A DNA stretch of 64,000 nt from Plantibacter elymi (nom. nud.) (GCF_900177795.1 NZ_FXWJ01000003.1:610884-674883); one strand, 5' to 3'. Counted from the first letter of the stretch, positions 26,053 to 36,200 are shown. Notes: a model not told the origin generated them from the letters alone. Made by a program: numbers and translations.

Positions 26053-27854
26053 CAGAGTCGTCCTTCCGAAGGAGCTTGCCGAGGTTCGGGGAGAGACCGG
26101 GTGTGGTTTGCCTGATAGTCCGTCCACATCCGGGCGTATCGGCCTCCGGCGGCGATGAGGTCTGCGTGCGTGCCTTGCTCCACGATGCGGCCGTCGTCAA
26201 GCACGAGGATGTGATCGGCGCCGATGATCGTGTGGAGTCGATGCGCGATCACCAGGACGGTCCGATTCGCGGTAAGGGCTGAGAGGGCTCGCTGAATCGC
26301 CGCTTCGGAGTCGGGATCCGCGAAGGCCGTTGCCTCGTCCAGCACGAGCACGGCAGTGTTTGCCAACAGGCTGCGCGCGATCGTGACCCGTTGCACCTCT
26401 CCGCCGGAAAGGTGTGCCTCCTCCCCCACGACAGTGTCGTAGCCGTGGTCGAACTGCATGATCCGGTCATGGATCTGCGCGGCGCGTGCGGCGGCTACGA
26501 CCGCCTCGTCCGAGGCCTGGGGGTCAGCGAGGCGGATGTTGTCGCGCAGGCTCGCGCGCAGCAGTTGCACGTCCTGCAAGACGAAGCCCACGGACTCGTA
26601 CAGGTCAGCCGCCGCGACGTGCCGTACATCGGCTCCCCCGACGGTGACTCGACCGCGCTGTGCGTCGTAGAAACGTGGCACCAGCTTCGCTAGCGTCGAC
26701 TTCCCGGAACCCGATGCCCCGACCAACGCCGTCACCGTTCCCGGCGCGCACGTTGCCGCGACCTGGTGAAGGACTGGATGCTCACCGTCATAACTGAACG
26801 AGACGTGGTCGAAATCGACGTCGTTCCCGCGCGGCACGAGTCGCTGCTCGGGACGCGGGACTGGCGGGAGCCTGAAGAACTCGCCCAGCGACTGTTGGGC
26901 TTTCGTTGCAGTCCTCAAGAACTGCGCGGACGTCCCGAGCTTCATCAGTGGACTTGTCAGACCGAGGCTCAGCAGAAGTCCGGGCAAAATGTCGATCGGC
27001 TTCGCCACTCCTCCATCTACCAGCGAGAGTCCGCATGCCAGTATCCAAAGGAGAACCACGACAGGGGACGTGAGTAGTTCGATGACGGTGAACAAGACCG
27101 CAGTGGCACGAACCCACTCCCCGACGAATCGCACATATTTCTGCGTCTCTTCCCGATAGCGTCGGTGGCTGCGCCCGACTTGACCGAACCGCTTCACCAC
27201 GGCAATCCCGTGCACGAATTCGACGGTGGCGCCAGACAACCGGGCCGTGGACTCGTCGTACTGCAGGTACTTTTGGGCACCCCCGCGCATCATGAGGGGG
27301 TAGAGGATTGCCGTGAGGATCAACGGGACGAGAGCAGCGACAGCCAACTGCCATTGCACGACGAACAGATAGGCGACGCTGATCGCTGCGACGGTGACGG
27401 CCGTAACCACATCGTGAACAGTGTGGGCCACAAGCTGGTGCAGGGCCACAACGTCGTTCTCCACCAGCTTCCGCACCGTTCCCGAAGAGCGCTGATCGAA
27501 CCACCCCAGCGGCAGCCGCTGCAGATGCCGCACGATTCGCTTGCGGAGTGACAACTGGAGCTCAGCGTCCGCGAAGTGGCTCACCAGTCCAGAGAGGAAT
27601 GCCGCTCCGAAACTCACCACCAGGGCCACACACGCCACGACTGCGATCAACCACACCCGGCCGGCATCGACTGCTCCGCTCGAGGACGCGGGCAACAAGG
27701 TGCGGGCGAGTTCGACGATCGCGATGAACGGGATCACTCCGCTGATCGCCCCGATCGCACTCAACGCGACGATCCCGGCCAGTCGATGGCGAACCGGCGC
27801 GAAGAACGACTCCTGCGCTCCTTCGGGCGACACCCGCATGCGCTGTCCAATCAT
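26052..27854 (-). CDS. ABC half-transporter (TMD-NBD), IrtA/YbtP-like
   Basis: 600 residues from the ATG at 27854, which has GGAGG five bases upstream. The TMD is followed by Walker A GASGSGKST (near 379), LSGGEVQRVTIARSLL, and LDEATAFADPDSEAAIQ. The EATAFADPxSE form is typical of the siderophore-uptake branch (IrtA, YbtP) rather than of drug exporters, which usually read EATSALD. It heterodimerises with the downstream half-transporter. Operator C is 18 bp upstream of its start, linking it to the RiPP and FecCD promoters. Confidence 0.88.
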   Translation of the reverse strand: MIGQRMRVSPEGAQESFFAPVRHRLAGIVALSAIGAISGVIPFIAIVELARTLLPASSSGAVDAGRVWLIAVVACVALVVSFGAAFLSGLVSHFADAELQLSLRKRIVRHLQRLPLGWFDQRSSGTVRKLVENDVVALHQLVAHTVHDVVTAVTVAAISVAYLFVVQWQLAVAALVPLILTAILYPLMMRGGAQKYLQYDESTARLSGATVEFVHGIAVVKRFGQVGRSHRRYREETQKYVRFVGEWVRATAVLFTVIELLTSPVVVLLWILACGLSLVDGGVAKPIDILPGLLLSLGLTSPLMKLGTSAQFLRTATKAQQSLGEFFRLPPVPRPEQRLVPRGNDVDFDHVSFSYDGEHPVLHQVAATCAPGTVTALVGASGSGKSTLAKLVPRFYDAQRGRVTVGGADVRHVAAADLYESVGFVLQDVQLLRASLRDNIRLADPQASDEAVVAAARAAQIHDRIMQFDHGYDTVVGEEAHLSGGEVQRVTIARSLLANTAVLVLDEATAFADPDSEAAIQRALSALTANRTVLVIAHRLHTIIGADHILVLDDGRIVEQGTHADLIAAGGRYARMWTDYQANHTRSLPEPRQAPSEGRL

Positions 27855-27871
27855 CGCTACCTCCAAACGTT

Positions 27872-27890
27872 ATTGAGAAGGATTATCACA
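27872..27890. promoter_or_regulatory. Metal-type operator C (IrtAB-like promoter)
   Basis: ATTGAGAAGGATTATCACA matches operator B at 14 of 19 positions and keeps the TGAGAA...TTxTCA frame. It is in the 138-bp intergenic region between the half-transporter and the divergent TetR gene, close to the start of the former. Confidence 0.62.
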
Positions 27891-27992
27891 TAATTACCGA
27901 ACGGTGTTCTAATCTGTATGCGAAGTTGTCAGCAACGACCCCACGATTCCAACGCGCGACAGCTCGTGCGCATCCCACCAGAAGGACCCACG

Positions 27993-28712
27993 GTGAACAC
28001 ATCCGATCCAGCACCGTTCCACCTCGGCCTCACGCCGGACCGCGTCGTCGATGCTGCTGCCGAGCTGACCCGTACTTCACACTTGATGACCTGGTCTCTG
28101 CGCGATCTCGCAAGCCGCCTCGGCGTGGCTCCCTCCGTGATCTACCACCATGTTGGCGGGAAAGACCTGCTGTCGCGCGGAGTCGTCGAGCGGATGCTCG
28201 GACAGATCACGATGCCGAGCAGCGAGCTTCCCTGGCAGCATTGGTTCCGCACGCTGCTGCACTCCGCTGGCCGCTGTGCAGCCGACTACCCAGGCACGGC
28301 GAAGTGGATGCTGATGCACGGCCCCACCATTCCGGCAGTGCTCCCCATCCTGGAAGCAGGCATGGCCATCCTTCACCGCGCTCAGTTCGGAGCCCAGTCG
28401 AATGTCGCCTACGCAGTGCTGCTCAACAACGCGATGCTCACCATCTCCATGAATGACGACCGGCTGCAGCACGAACGTGACGGCCCCCGCGATCACGCCA
28501 CGATGATGGCCGAGTTCCAGAAGATGCCCACCGCCTCGGCTGAGGTTCGCTCGATGGGAGAGGACTTCATACGTCCGTTCGCCGAAGGCGGTGACACTGC
28601 CTCACGCATGCGCTGGAAGTACTACGACGTAGTGATCGAATCGACGATCTCGGGAGTCGAGTCGACACTCTGCGACGCCAAGGCGACGTCGTCTTGGCGC
28701 TTTCGCCTCTGA
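27993..28712 (+). CDS. TetR-family transcriptional regulator
   Basis: 239 residues from the GTG at 27993 (AGAAGGA Shine-Dalgarno); an ATG 25 codons upstream would lengthen an unstructured N-terminus. The HTH is WSLRDLASRLGVAPSVIYHHVGGKDLLSRGVVERML, a TetR recognition helix with the YHHVxxKxxL mark. The C-terminal part is a ligand-binding helical bundle. It is divergent from the IrtAB-like genes and may sense the RiPP or a precursor metabolite. The last residues run into a region carrying an IS481 remnant, so the C-terminus could be altered. Confidence 0.9.
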   Translation: MNTSDPAPFHLGLTPDRVVDAAAELTRTSHLMTWSLRDLASRLGVAPSVIYHHVGGKDLLSRGVVERMLGQITMPSSELPWQHWFRTLLHSAGRCAADYPGTAKWMLMHGPTIPAVLPILEAGMAILHRAQFGAQSNVAYAVLLNNAMLTISMNDDRLQHERDGPRDHATMMAEFQKMPTASAEVRSMGEDFIRPFAEGGDTASRMRWKYYDVVIESTISGVESTLCDAKATSSWRFRL

Positions 28713-28854
28713 ACTGCCGGTCCCATTTCGACGCAGTCGATGGTGAGCATTGAAACCGCTCGGCCGCGCGGCGCACCGGCCACGCACTGTCAACAATGAG
28801 CGCAGCCAGTCTCCGCCTCCCCTCAGGGGTGAGCGGAGCGTTCGGGTGCATCAT
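28704..28854 (-). pseudogene. IS481-family transposase N-terminal remnant
   Basis: The first 50 codons from 28854 read MMHPNAPLTPEGRRRLAAL and continue into RRAAERFQCSPSTASKWDRQFRGE, the typical N-terminal HTH of IS481 transposases. After that the frame loses similarity, and no DDE catalytic domain follows. The remnant sits between the TetR stop and the MarR stop, showing past insertion at the right edge of the metallophore-like block. Confidence 0.78.
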
Positions 28855-29297
28855 GGATTCACTTCCATGCTTGCAATGAAGCCCCGCAGTCCGCCGATCA
28901 CCGCGAGTGCCGTCGCCGGGTCCTTCGCTGCGAAGTCGGCAAGATCCGACAGCGCTAGGGCGGCATCGCCTGCCTCGACGACTTCTCGCCCTGATGCGGC
29001 GAGCGCGACTGCGCGCTCTCTGCGTGATGCTGCAGCGACCTCGGAGGTCACATACCCCTCCCTTCGCGCGGACTCCAGCAGCCGACTGACTGTTCCCTTG
29101 GTCAGCCCGAGCCGGTCGGCGATGGCTTGTTGACTGACCGGCGTATCACGCGCGTGCAGGACGCTCAACACCATGAAGAGCCCCAGCGTCACCCCCGTCT
29201 TCGCCATCACAACGGACTCCGCGCGCCGTTCCATCAAGGTGGCGGCTTTGCGGACTTCGAACCACAGCTGCTCCGGCAGCGACGCATCAGTCATCAT
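28851..29297 (-). CDS. MarR-family transcriptional regulator
   Basis: 148 residues (the start may be 29300 GTG, 29297 or 29294; three consecutive possible codons). The winged HTH is PVSQQAIADRLGLTKGTVSRLLESARREGYV with wing EVAAASRRERAVAL, typical MarR. It is divergent from the quinone-reductase-like gene, with a 9-bp-arm inverted repeat between them. It most likely represses that gene and itself until an electrophile, quinone or phenolic ligand is present. Confidence 0.9.
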   Translation of the reverse strand: MMTDASLPEQLWFEVRKAATLMERRAESVVMAKTGVTLGLFMVLSVLHARDTPVSQQAIADRLGLTKGTVSRLLESARREGYVTSEVAAASRRERAVALAASGREVVEAGDAALALSDLADFAAKDPATALAVIGGLRGFIASMEVNP

Positions 29298-29326
29298 CAC
29301 AAAAGTTTATCGCGCAACTATTTGAC

Positions 29327-29357
29327 ACTCAACTATTGATTTGGGTATTAGTTGAGT
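29327..29357. promoter_or_regulatory. MarR-type operator, inverted repeat
   Basis: ACTCAACTA (29327-29335) and TAGTTGAGT (29349-29357) are exact 9-bp arms with a 13-bp spacer. CAACTATT also occurs as a direct half-repeat at 29314 and 29330. The site lies between the MarR start and the oxidoreductase ATG. Confidence 0.7.
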
Positions 29358-29379
29358 ACCAAACCATCAAGGAGTAACC

Positions 29380-30000
29380 ATGCGCGTACTGATCGTGTTC
29401 GACCACCCATACACCCGCCGTGCGTCCGAGAACGTGCCGCATCGACGCAGTTTCACTGCTGCGCTAACTGCGGCCACGGAACGCGGACTCCGCACCGCGG
29501 GGCACGAGGTCGATGCCATCGACCTGCACGAGGACGGGTTCAACCCGGTCATGAGCGCTCAGGACCTGTCCGCCTGGCGAACGAAGCGCGCCATCGACCC
29601 CCAAGTGCTGGACTACCAGCAGCGCGTGCTCGCCGCCGACCACATCATCTTTGCTTTCCCAATCTGGTGGGAAGCGATGCCAGCTCTGACGAAAGGGTTC
29701 TTCGATCGGGTACTTACCAAAGGAATCGTCTACGACGAGCCGAAGCCCGGGCAACCGTTCGTCAACAATCTGCCCCGGCTCGCCGGAGTCACCCTGATCA
29801 CCGTCATGAGCACGCCGGCACCCATCTATCGATGGTGGTTCGGTAACCCCCTGACGAAAATCGCCTTCCGTGGCACGTTCCGCAAGATCGGCGTTCGCAA
29901 TCTGACATGGATCAACCACAGTGGCGTCTCTGATCGCTCAGACCGCCAGAGGCGTGACATGCTCCGCACCATTGAGGAACGATTCGCCCGATTCCACTGA
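29380..30000 (+). CDS. NAD(P)H-dependent flavodoxin-fold oxidoreductase (quinone reductase type)
   Basis: 206 residues with an AAGGAG Shine-Dalgarno. The flavodoxin-like fold of the NQO1/MdaB family is seen: MRVLIVFDHPYTR, the ADHIIFAFPIWWEAMPALTKGFFDRVLTKG segment (FMN/FAD and dimer region), and a late WINHSGVSD. It should reduce quinones or similar electrophiles with two electrons using FAD/FMN. It is controlled by the divergent MarR regulator. Its last 43 codons plus about 36 bp of downstream DNA are duplicated at 41244-41408. Confidence 0.9.
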   Translation: MRVLIVFDHPYTRRASENVPHRRSFTAALTAATERGLRTAGHEVDAIDLHEDGFNPVMSAQDLSAWRTKRAIDPQVLDYQQRVLAADHIIFAFPIWWEAMPALTKGFFDRVLTKGIVYDEPKPGQPFVNNLPRLAGVTLITVMSTPAPIYRWWFGNPLTKIAFRGTFRKIGVRNLTWINHSGVSDRSDRQRRDMLRTIEERFARFH

Positions 30001-30036
30001 GACGTGTTCGCGACGTCCCTGGGAACTTACAACTAG
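29872..30036 (+). repeat. 165-bp direct repeat, copy 1 (end of oxidoreductase gene)
   Basis: This stretch and 41244-41408 align without gaps until about 20 bp after the stop codon, with only scattered substitutions. The repeats bound the GH43 region. Copy 1 is the functional parent, because it is the 3' end of an intact gene. The 344 bases from 30001 to 30344 hold no gene; a bulged GGGGAA...TTCCCC hairpin at 30268-30292 could end either of the two convergent transcripts. Confidence 0.85.
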
Positions 30037-30344
30037 CCGACGGTGCCGGCCGATCTGTATGGAACGCCAGGGGCGTTCAGCCTCGCCGGGCCGGCGACGG
30101 CTGATACCCGCACGCCGGCCGCGGCCACCGCGCACGCCGGGCTCTCAAACCCTGACCGTCCGGGGCCTCCGAAGCTCCGACACTGCCCCTTGCTTTCTGT
30201 CACCTGCTGCGTCGCCGGGGAGCAAGCCCCGTCTCGGTGAGTACACATCAGATGGCAGATACGACGAGGGGAAACCGTCATACCGGTTCCCCCTGGTCCG
30301 TATCGCGGACTCCACGCCTCCCGCGAGCGAAACGAGTCCTACGG

Positions 30345-33230
30345 TCAGCGCGTCATCAAACCTCGACGTTTCCGAGCGATCATCGCCAGCACACCGGCGG
30401 CGATCAGGAGCGTGCCGAGTACGGAAGGCAGAAGTGTCTCCAGGCCCGTTCGCGCCAAGCGAGCAGGGTCCGATGCCATCGAATCCGGTGACGACGTGTC
30501 CGGCTTCCCCACGACGGCGGTTCCCGGTGTGCCGGGTGTCGACGGGCTGGGGGCAGGCGTGACCGCGCCGGGCTCCGTGGGTACTGCGGTGATGGTGACC
30601 GTCGCGGTCGCTCGTGTCGCCGCGCCGTTCGAAAGATCCCCTCGTACCGTGAGGATCCCTGGTGCAGCGAGGTCGGCCGCGGTCACCGAGTCCCAGTCCA
30701 CGGAGAGCTCACGCGCGCTGCCGTCGGCAAAGGTCGCCGAAATCGTCTCTGGCAGCGCCACCGCTGTCCCGCCGGCGGGCGTCTGCACCTCGACCGGTTC
30801 GACACTCGTCACGAGCAGGTTCGGTCCCCACTTCGCAGCGAGAGCATCACGCTCCTCGCGGGTGATGGCGAGGACCGAGCCGTGTCGTGGTGACGCGGGG
30901 AGTGAGAAGTCCGCCGGGTAGTCCCACTGAATGTTGCCCTCCAGCGAGTCGGTTCCGAGCGGGATGTACCCGACTCCGCCGTAGTTGTCGACCCACAGGA
31001 AGTAGTTGTATCCGCTCTCGTCACCAGGGTTGGCCTTGAAGACGCTGGGGCCCTCGACCTCCGGGGTTCCGGCTGTGCGACCGATGCAATCGTCGACCTG
31101 CTCCCAGGCTCCGGACGCTGTCGTGGCCCGCAGCGACTCGGATTTCTGCCCGATGATGTCGGGTGAGGGGCATCCTGCGAGCTGCGTGGCCTTCGTGAAC
31201 CGGTAGAACGTTCCGTCCTCCTCGAGCACCGTCGAGTCGATGAGTCCGTTCTCGGGCCTGAGCGAGGGAAGGTCGGCTGCCGTGAACCACGGAGTGGGCT
31301 CGGTGAAAGTCCTGAAATCCCGGGTGATCGACATCAGAATCTGAGGGCCGTTTCCGTCGCCGACAACGCGAGTCTCATCGGTGTACAGCGAAGAGGTCCA
31401 GTAGACGACGTACGCGTCGATGGTCGCATCGTAGGTCGCCTCAGGCGCCCAGGTCATGCCTGCATTCGGCAGGTTCACCTCCACGTGACGTTGTTCACCC
31501 CAGTTGACCAGGTCCGTCGATTCCCAGATCTCGAGGTAGTGGCTTCCGTTGCCCACGGCCCCTCCCCACCCGCTTCGGCCGACTGAAAGGTCTGTGGCGA
31601 GCAGGAAGAAGCGATCGCCCTCCGGAGATCGCATGATGAACGGGTCACGCAGCCCCTTGGTGCCGAGCGTCGACTCGAGCACGGGCTGGGCATCGTTCAA
31701 CTCGTCCCAGTCCAGGGCATTGTTGCCCTCGGAGACGGCGAAACGCAGCTTCTCACCGTCGACCGAGTCACCCGTGAAGTAGACAAACATGTACGCCTCG
31801 AGGTCTTCGGCGGTCGGACCCGCGAGCGCAGGAACGGTCAAGTCGAACGGCACGGCGATGCTTTCGGCACCGGGTACCGACACCGTGGCCGTGAGAGTGA
31901 CTGCGGTGTCGGTACTACCTCGGGTTACTGCACCCTTCTTGACGACGTTCTCTCCCGATCCTGTGTCGACCGTGCTGATCGCATCGGAGGAAGACTCCCA
32001 GGTGATGACCGCCGTCGAGGCTCCTGCCAGCGCCGAAACGGCAGGCAGGTCGGCTCCCGACTCCGGTAGCGTGAGACTTCCGAGCACGTCGGAGGCGAGC
32101 TGAGGCGAGGTGGCGAGCGCTCCGGAGACCGCCGCAGCGAGCTCGGATTCAGCATTCTGACCGGCAGGATACGCGATGACTGTAGCCGTGATGCCCGCGC
32201 CCGTCTCGGTGGCCCCGCCACGCGTGGCGGTGGGGGTGAGCGTCACTGTGGCATCCGGCTGACCGGCGGCGGGCCGCGTCACAGAGCCGTCCGCCGCGAT
32301 GACCGTGGGGTTTGATGAGACCCAGCTGAGGACAGAACCGGATTCACCGGTCGTCGGTAGCGTGAGCGAAGCGGTGACCTGACTCACATCGCCGAGATCG
32401 ACGGCGGCATCCGCCTGTGCGAGCGCCTCGTAGACCGAAGCCTGGCTGTCTTGCAGGTCCGCTGCGCTGAGGGCACTGTCGTGCACTTCGACGTCATCGA
32501 TGACGCCACCCCATACGGCATCTGGCGCATAGAACGACTTTCCGACATAGCCGGAGAAGGTGGTCGTGCCCTGCGCGGCAGCGGCCGCGTAGGTGATCGG
32601 CGCCGTGCCGACGAGTTCACCGTCGACATACGTGGAGACCGACGTACCACCGTCGACGACGACGGCCAGATGCGTCCAGACGCCGACCGGCACGGGCTCT
32701 GCGCCCGATGCGCGCACCTCGCTCCCGTCACGGATAGCCCCGTAAGCGCCGCTGCCGCATTGCGTCGTGGCGAATACGTGTCGCTCGACCGCAGAGCCAA
32801 GCGCGAAGGGCCACGTGCAAGGGTTGGCTCCGTCCCACTTGACCCAGGCTGAGATGGTGAGGTCGGTGGCGTCATCGTTGACCAGACCCGGGGCGATCGA
32901 GAGGTAGGCGGCCGTGGATGTGCTCGAGCCGCCGGGCAGCTTCAACGCCTTGTCACCGGCCAGGCCGGTCGGCCCCGCGGTGAGTTCTGCCCCGCTGCCC
33001 ACGACCGTGGCGTCGAAGCCGTTGCCGCTGGCATCAGGGACCAGGGCGGCAGTCGCAACACTCGACGCATCGTTGAACGTGTAGTCGAGGATCGGTGGGA
33101 CGACGGCGGCCAACGCAGGAGATGCTCCCGCCGCGACGGAAGCGACGCCCATGGCGCTGACGAGCGCCAGGCCGGTCAGCCCCCTGCCAGCTCTCCTGAG
33201 ACGACGTTGATCACGTGCAGTGTCTTTCAT
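30345..33230 (-). CDS. Secreted, wall-anchored LamG/GH43-family glycoside hydrolase
   Basis: 961 residues from the ATG at 33230; the long upstream extension overlaps the next gene and was rejected. The order is a signal peptide (to about residue 40, ending SPALA), a LamG/concanavalin domain (about 45-215), two Ig-like repeats with AADGSVTRP-type motifs, then a five-blade GH43 domain (about 480-800) with RDPFIM and MTWAPEATYD. A C-terminal Ig-like domain follows (about 810-870). The end is LARTG near residue 925, a hydrophobic helix and an Arg-rich tail: a sortase LAxTG anchor. GH43 enzymes cut arabinan, arabinoxylan or xylan side chains. The start overlaps the upstream gene's stop. Confidence 0.85.
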   Translation of the reverse strand: MKDTARDQRRLRRAGRGLTGLALVSAMGVASVAAGASPALAAVVPPILDYTFNDASSVATAALVPDASGNGFDATVVGSGAELTAGPTGLAGDKALKLPGGSSTSTAAYLSIAPGLVNDDATDLTISAWVKWDGANPCTWPFALGSAVERHVFATTQCGSGAYGAIRDGSEVRASGAEPVPVGVWTHLAVVVDGGTSVSTYVDGELVGTAPITYAAAAAQGTTTFSGYVGKSFYAPDAVWGGVIDDVEVHDSALSAADLQDSQASVYEALAQADAAVDLGDVSQVTASLTLPTTGESGSVLSWVSSNPTVIAADGSVTRPAAGQPDATVTLTPTATRGGATETGAGITATVIAYPAGQNAESELAAAVSGALATSPQLASDVLGSLTLPESGADLPAVSALAGASTAVITWESSSDAISTVDTGSGENVVKKGAVTRGSTDTAVTLTATVSVPGAESIAVPFDLTVPALAGPTAEDLEAYMFVYFTGDSVDGEKLRFAVSEGNNALDWDELNDAQPVLESTLGTKGLRDPFIMRSPEGDRFFLLATDLSVGRSGWGGAVGNGSHYLEIWESTDLVNWGEQRHVEVNLPNAGMTWAPEATYDATIDAYVVYWTSSLYTDETRVVGDGNGPQILMSITRDFRTFTEPTPWFTAADLPSLRPENGLIDSTVLEEDGTFYRFTKATQLAGCPSPDIIGQKSESLRATTASGAWEQVDDCIGRTAGTPEVEGPSVFKANPGDESGYNYFLWVDNYGGVGYIPLGTDSLEGNIQWDYPADFSLPASPRHGSVLAITREERDALAAKWGPNLLVTSVEPVEVQTPAGGTAVALPETISATFADGSARELSVDWDSVTAADLAAPGILTVRGDLSNGAATRATATVTITAVPTEPGAVTPAPSPSTPGTPGTAVVGKPDTSSPDSMASDPARLARTGLETLLPSVLGTLLIAAGVLAMIARKRRGLMTR

Positions 33231-36200
33231 GCTTCTCTCCGATCGTGGGGGGACTGTGTGAGCGACATCGATGAGGCGTTCCGACGTCTGAGAACCAGAG
33301 CGATGCCGCCGGCGAGGAGGAGGCCGAGCGCGCAGAGACCGGCGAACACCGCGTCCGAACCGGTCAGCGCCAGCGGCCCCGTCGAAACAGAGCCATTCGT
33401 GGCGGATGAACCGTCCGACGTGCCGTCGGTCGGCCCGGTGGGAGTCGTGGGGTTCGTCGGATCGGTCGGATTCGTGGGCGACACGACCTCGCCGTCGGCG
33501 ACGACCACGTCGAGCGTCACCGTCGGCGAGGCAAGCTCTTCCTCGGGTTCCATGTCGAGCACCGGCAGGCCCTCGGCCGACCAGTGCACCCGGCGCACGA
33601 ACATGTCGCGTCCGTTCAGGTTGTTGTTGTCGGTGCGGGCGTGGAAGACGTAGATCATGTTGCCGTCCTCGTCCTCCGACCACATGCCGTGGCCGGTGCC
33701 GAGCTGCCAGGCGCCGTCGAACAGGCTCGACTTCTGAATCGGGTAGTTGAGCTTCGACCAGGCCTCAGGGGTCGTCAGATCCGTCGAACCCGACGCGTCC
33801 GCCGTTGCGAGGCCCGTCGTGTAGGTGTCGCCGACGGTCGAGCCGGAGTAGATGAGCTGAAGTTTGCCGTCGCGGGTGGTCACGTTCGGGCCCTCTGCGA
33901 TCGTGTTGTCCCACGCGTACTCCGGAGCCAAGATGCGCACCGGGTCGGTTGTCAGACGGGTCGGATCGGCTGGGTCGACCTTGGCGATGAAGAGCGCGCC
34001 GAGGTGCTGCCACACGTAGTATGCCTGGCCCGTCTCGTCTTGGAAGAAGGTCATGTCAAGCGAGATGCCGTTGACCTGGTTGAGGTCGGATCCGTCTGCG
34101 CGCAGGACATGGGATGGCTTCGTCCAGTTCGCGGGAACGGCCGGGTCGAGGTCCGCACCCGACGCATCTTGCTTCAGCTGCATGATCGACGCCCGGCCTG
34201 ACCACATGTCGGGGCTGTCGCCGTAGCAAGGCATGAACAGAATCGACAGTCGACCGTTGATCTCGTGATACTCGGGGGCCCAGAAGCAGCCGGTCATCAG
34301 CGCACCCTGCGCGTCGGTGTCGCCGCGTTTCAGCAAGTCGATCTCCTGTGCTCCTTCCGCATCCGACAACCCCGAGACCGTGTCAGCGATACGAATGGGC
34401 ATTCTCGCCGAACCCTGCTGGTCGATGTTCGACCCGTACAGGTCGTTCGTGGCGATCATGAGGAACTTCGTGGTGCCGTTGAAGTCGTACTTGTAGACCG
34501 ACGGGTCGGCGCGCTCGTCGGCGAACGGGCGCGGGTACTCGGTCTGCTTCACGGTTCCGGTCACGGTGTAGGTGCCGGGCTTCGAGGTGTCGACAGCGCT
34601 GGTGTCCCAGGTGGCGACGGGCAGCGAACCGGTCGATCCGTCGGAGTACTCGAGTTCGACATCGGTCGGCAATTCGAGCGCCGACGCATCCGCACCGAGC
34701 GACACGTCGACGTCGTCGAATGCCTCATAGCCGGTGTTCGTAATGCGGCCGAAGCGTTCTTCGAGGGCTGTGATCGTGGCCGCGTCGACGGGTACGGTGC
34801 GCCCTGCAACGTAGTCGTCGACTCCGGATGCGGCCGGAACTACGTCTCGATCGTTGATGACGCCGACCACGACGTCCCCACGGGTGGCCGCATCGGCGAG
34901 GTCTCCAACCGTCGTGTACTTCGGCGTCCCCGAATCATCGGTCCACGCTATGAGGTACACGTCGGCGGAAGAATCGTAGACAGCATGCGGCCCGTTGACA
35001 CCGTTCGTCTCGCCGAGGTCGAGGAGACCCACCTCGGTGTACGACAGAAGATCGGTCGAGGTCGCGATGAGGACGCTCGAGGTCTGCGAGCCGTCAGAGG
35101 CTCCCTCTCGGGCGGTGCGCGTGGAGATCACCCCGTAGCCACCATCCTTGAGCGCGAACACCTGCGGGTTCACCAGACTGCGGATGAGGTCGTTCGACGT
35201 CCCGTTCGGCAGAGGTGTGACGGAGGTCTTCGGGAAGAAGATGCCGTAGTTCTCGTTCAGTGGCGCCCAAGCGCCGCCGTCTGCGGAAGGGAGGGCGAGG
35301 TGCATGCTCAGGGCGACATCGGCGTTGTTCGCCGTGTTCGCGCTGGTGGGGGTGCGGTGGTAGCTCAGCAGCTCCTGCGAGGAACCGGCCGGCAGCACCC
35401 GCACGGTGAACGTCTTCGTCACCGTGACCGCGGGGGTTTCGGCGCTGGAGATGACCGCGTCGACCGTCCCCGTGACCGCCGATGCGCCCGCTGCATCAGG
35501 CACCGTGATCGTGCCGTCGGCCGCGACCGTCAGGCCCTGCGCGTTCTCGAGGACGACGCTCGTACCGTCGGCGGGGGCAGGAACCACGGTCCCCGAGATG
35601 ACGACCGGCGGTAGCACATAGCCCTCCGCTGCGGCGTCGAGTCGCTCCTGGTCGCTGGTCGGCAGCACGGTGAGGGCGATAGTGGTGGATGCGCTGACGC
35701 CGCGAACGGTGCTCGTCGCCGTGGCGGTCACCGTCGCCGGGCCGTCCTCCTCCGAGGGCTGGCTGACACGGCCGTCGGCGGTCAGGATGGCCTCGTCCGA
35801 CGTGGTCCATGTGACCGCGCCCCCGGCCGTCGGCAGCGCGACGTAGCCGGAGTCGACCGTCTGATCGGTGAGCCCGAGACCGTCGAGAATCGACTGCGCC
35901 TGTGCAGCCATCTCGCCCGAATGGATGGTCGCATCCTGATCTGAGACAGCTGCCACCTCGTCATCGGCGAGCGCGCGGTCGTATACGCGGAATGCCGAGA
36001 CCTCGCCGGCGAAGAAGCCGTCGGGCCAAGGCGAGCGACCGATCGCGTTGAGCGACTGGTCGGTGATCGAGGCGGGCGTGACTGCGGTGTTCGCCTGGCC
36101 CGTCCTTACTCCGTCGACGTAGAAGGAGATCGTGCCCGCGGTTCCGTCGATCACCGAGCTGAGATTGTACCAGCGGTCGGCCTCGAGCGAGTTCGTCGCC

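Noticed and set aside
24319..27854. Heterodimeric ABC pair as a RiPP exporter with peptidase
   Set aside because: There is no C39 peptidase domain, and the EATAFADPxSE motif and C-terminal ending favour the siderophore-import branch; an export role remains a weaker alternative.
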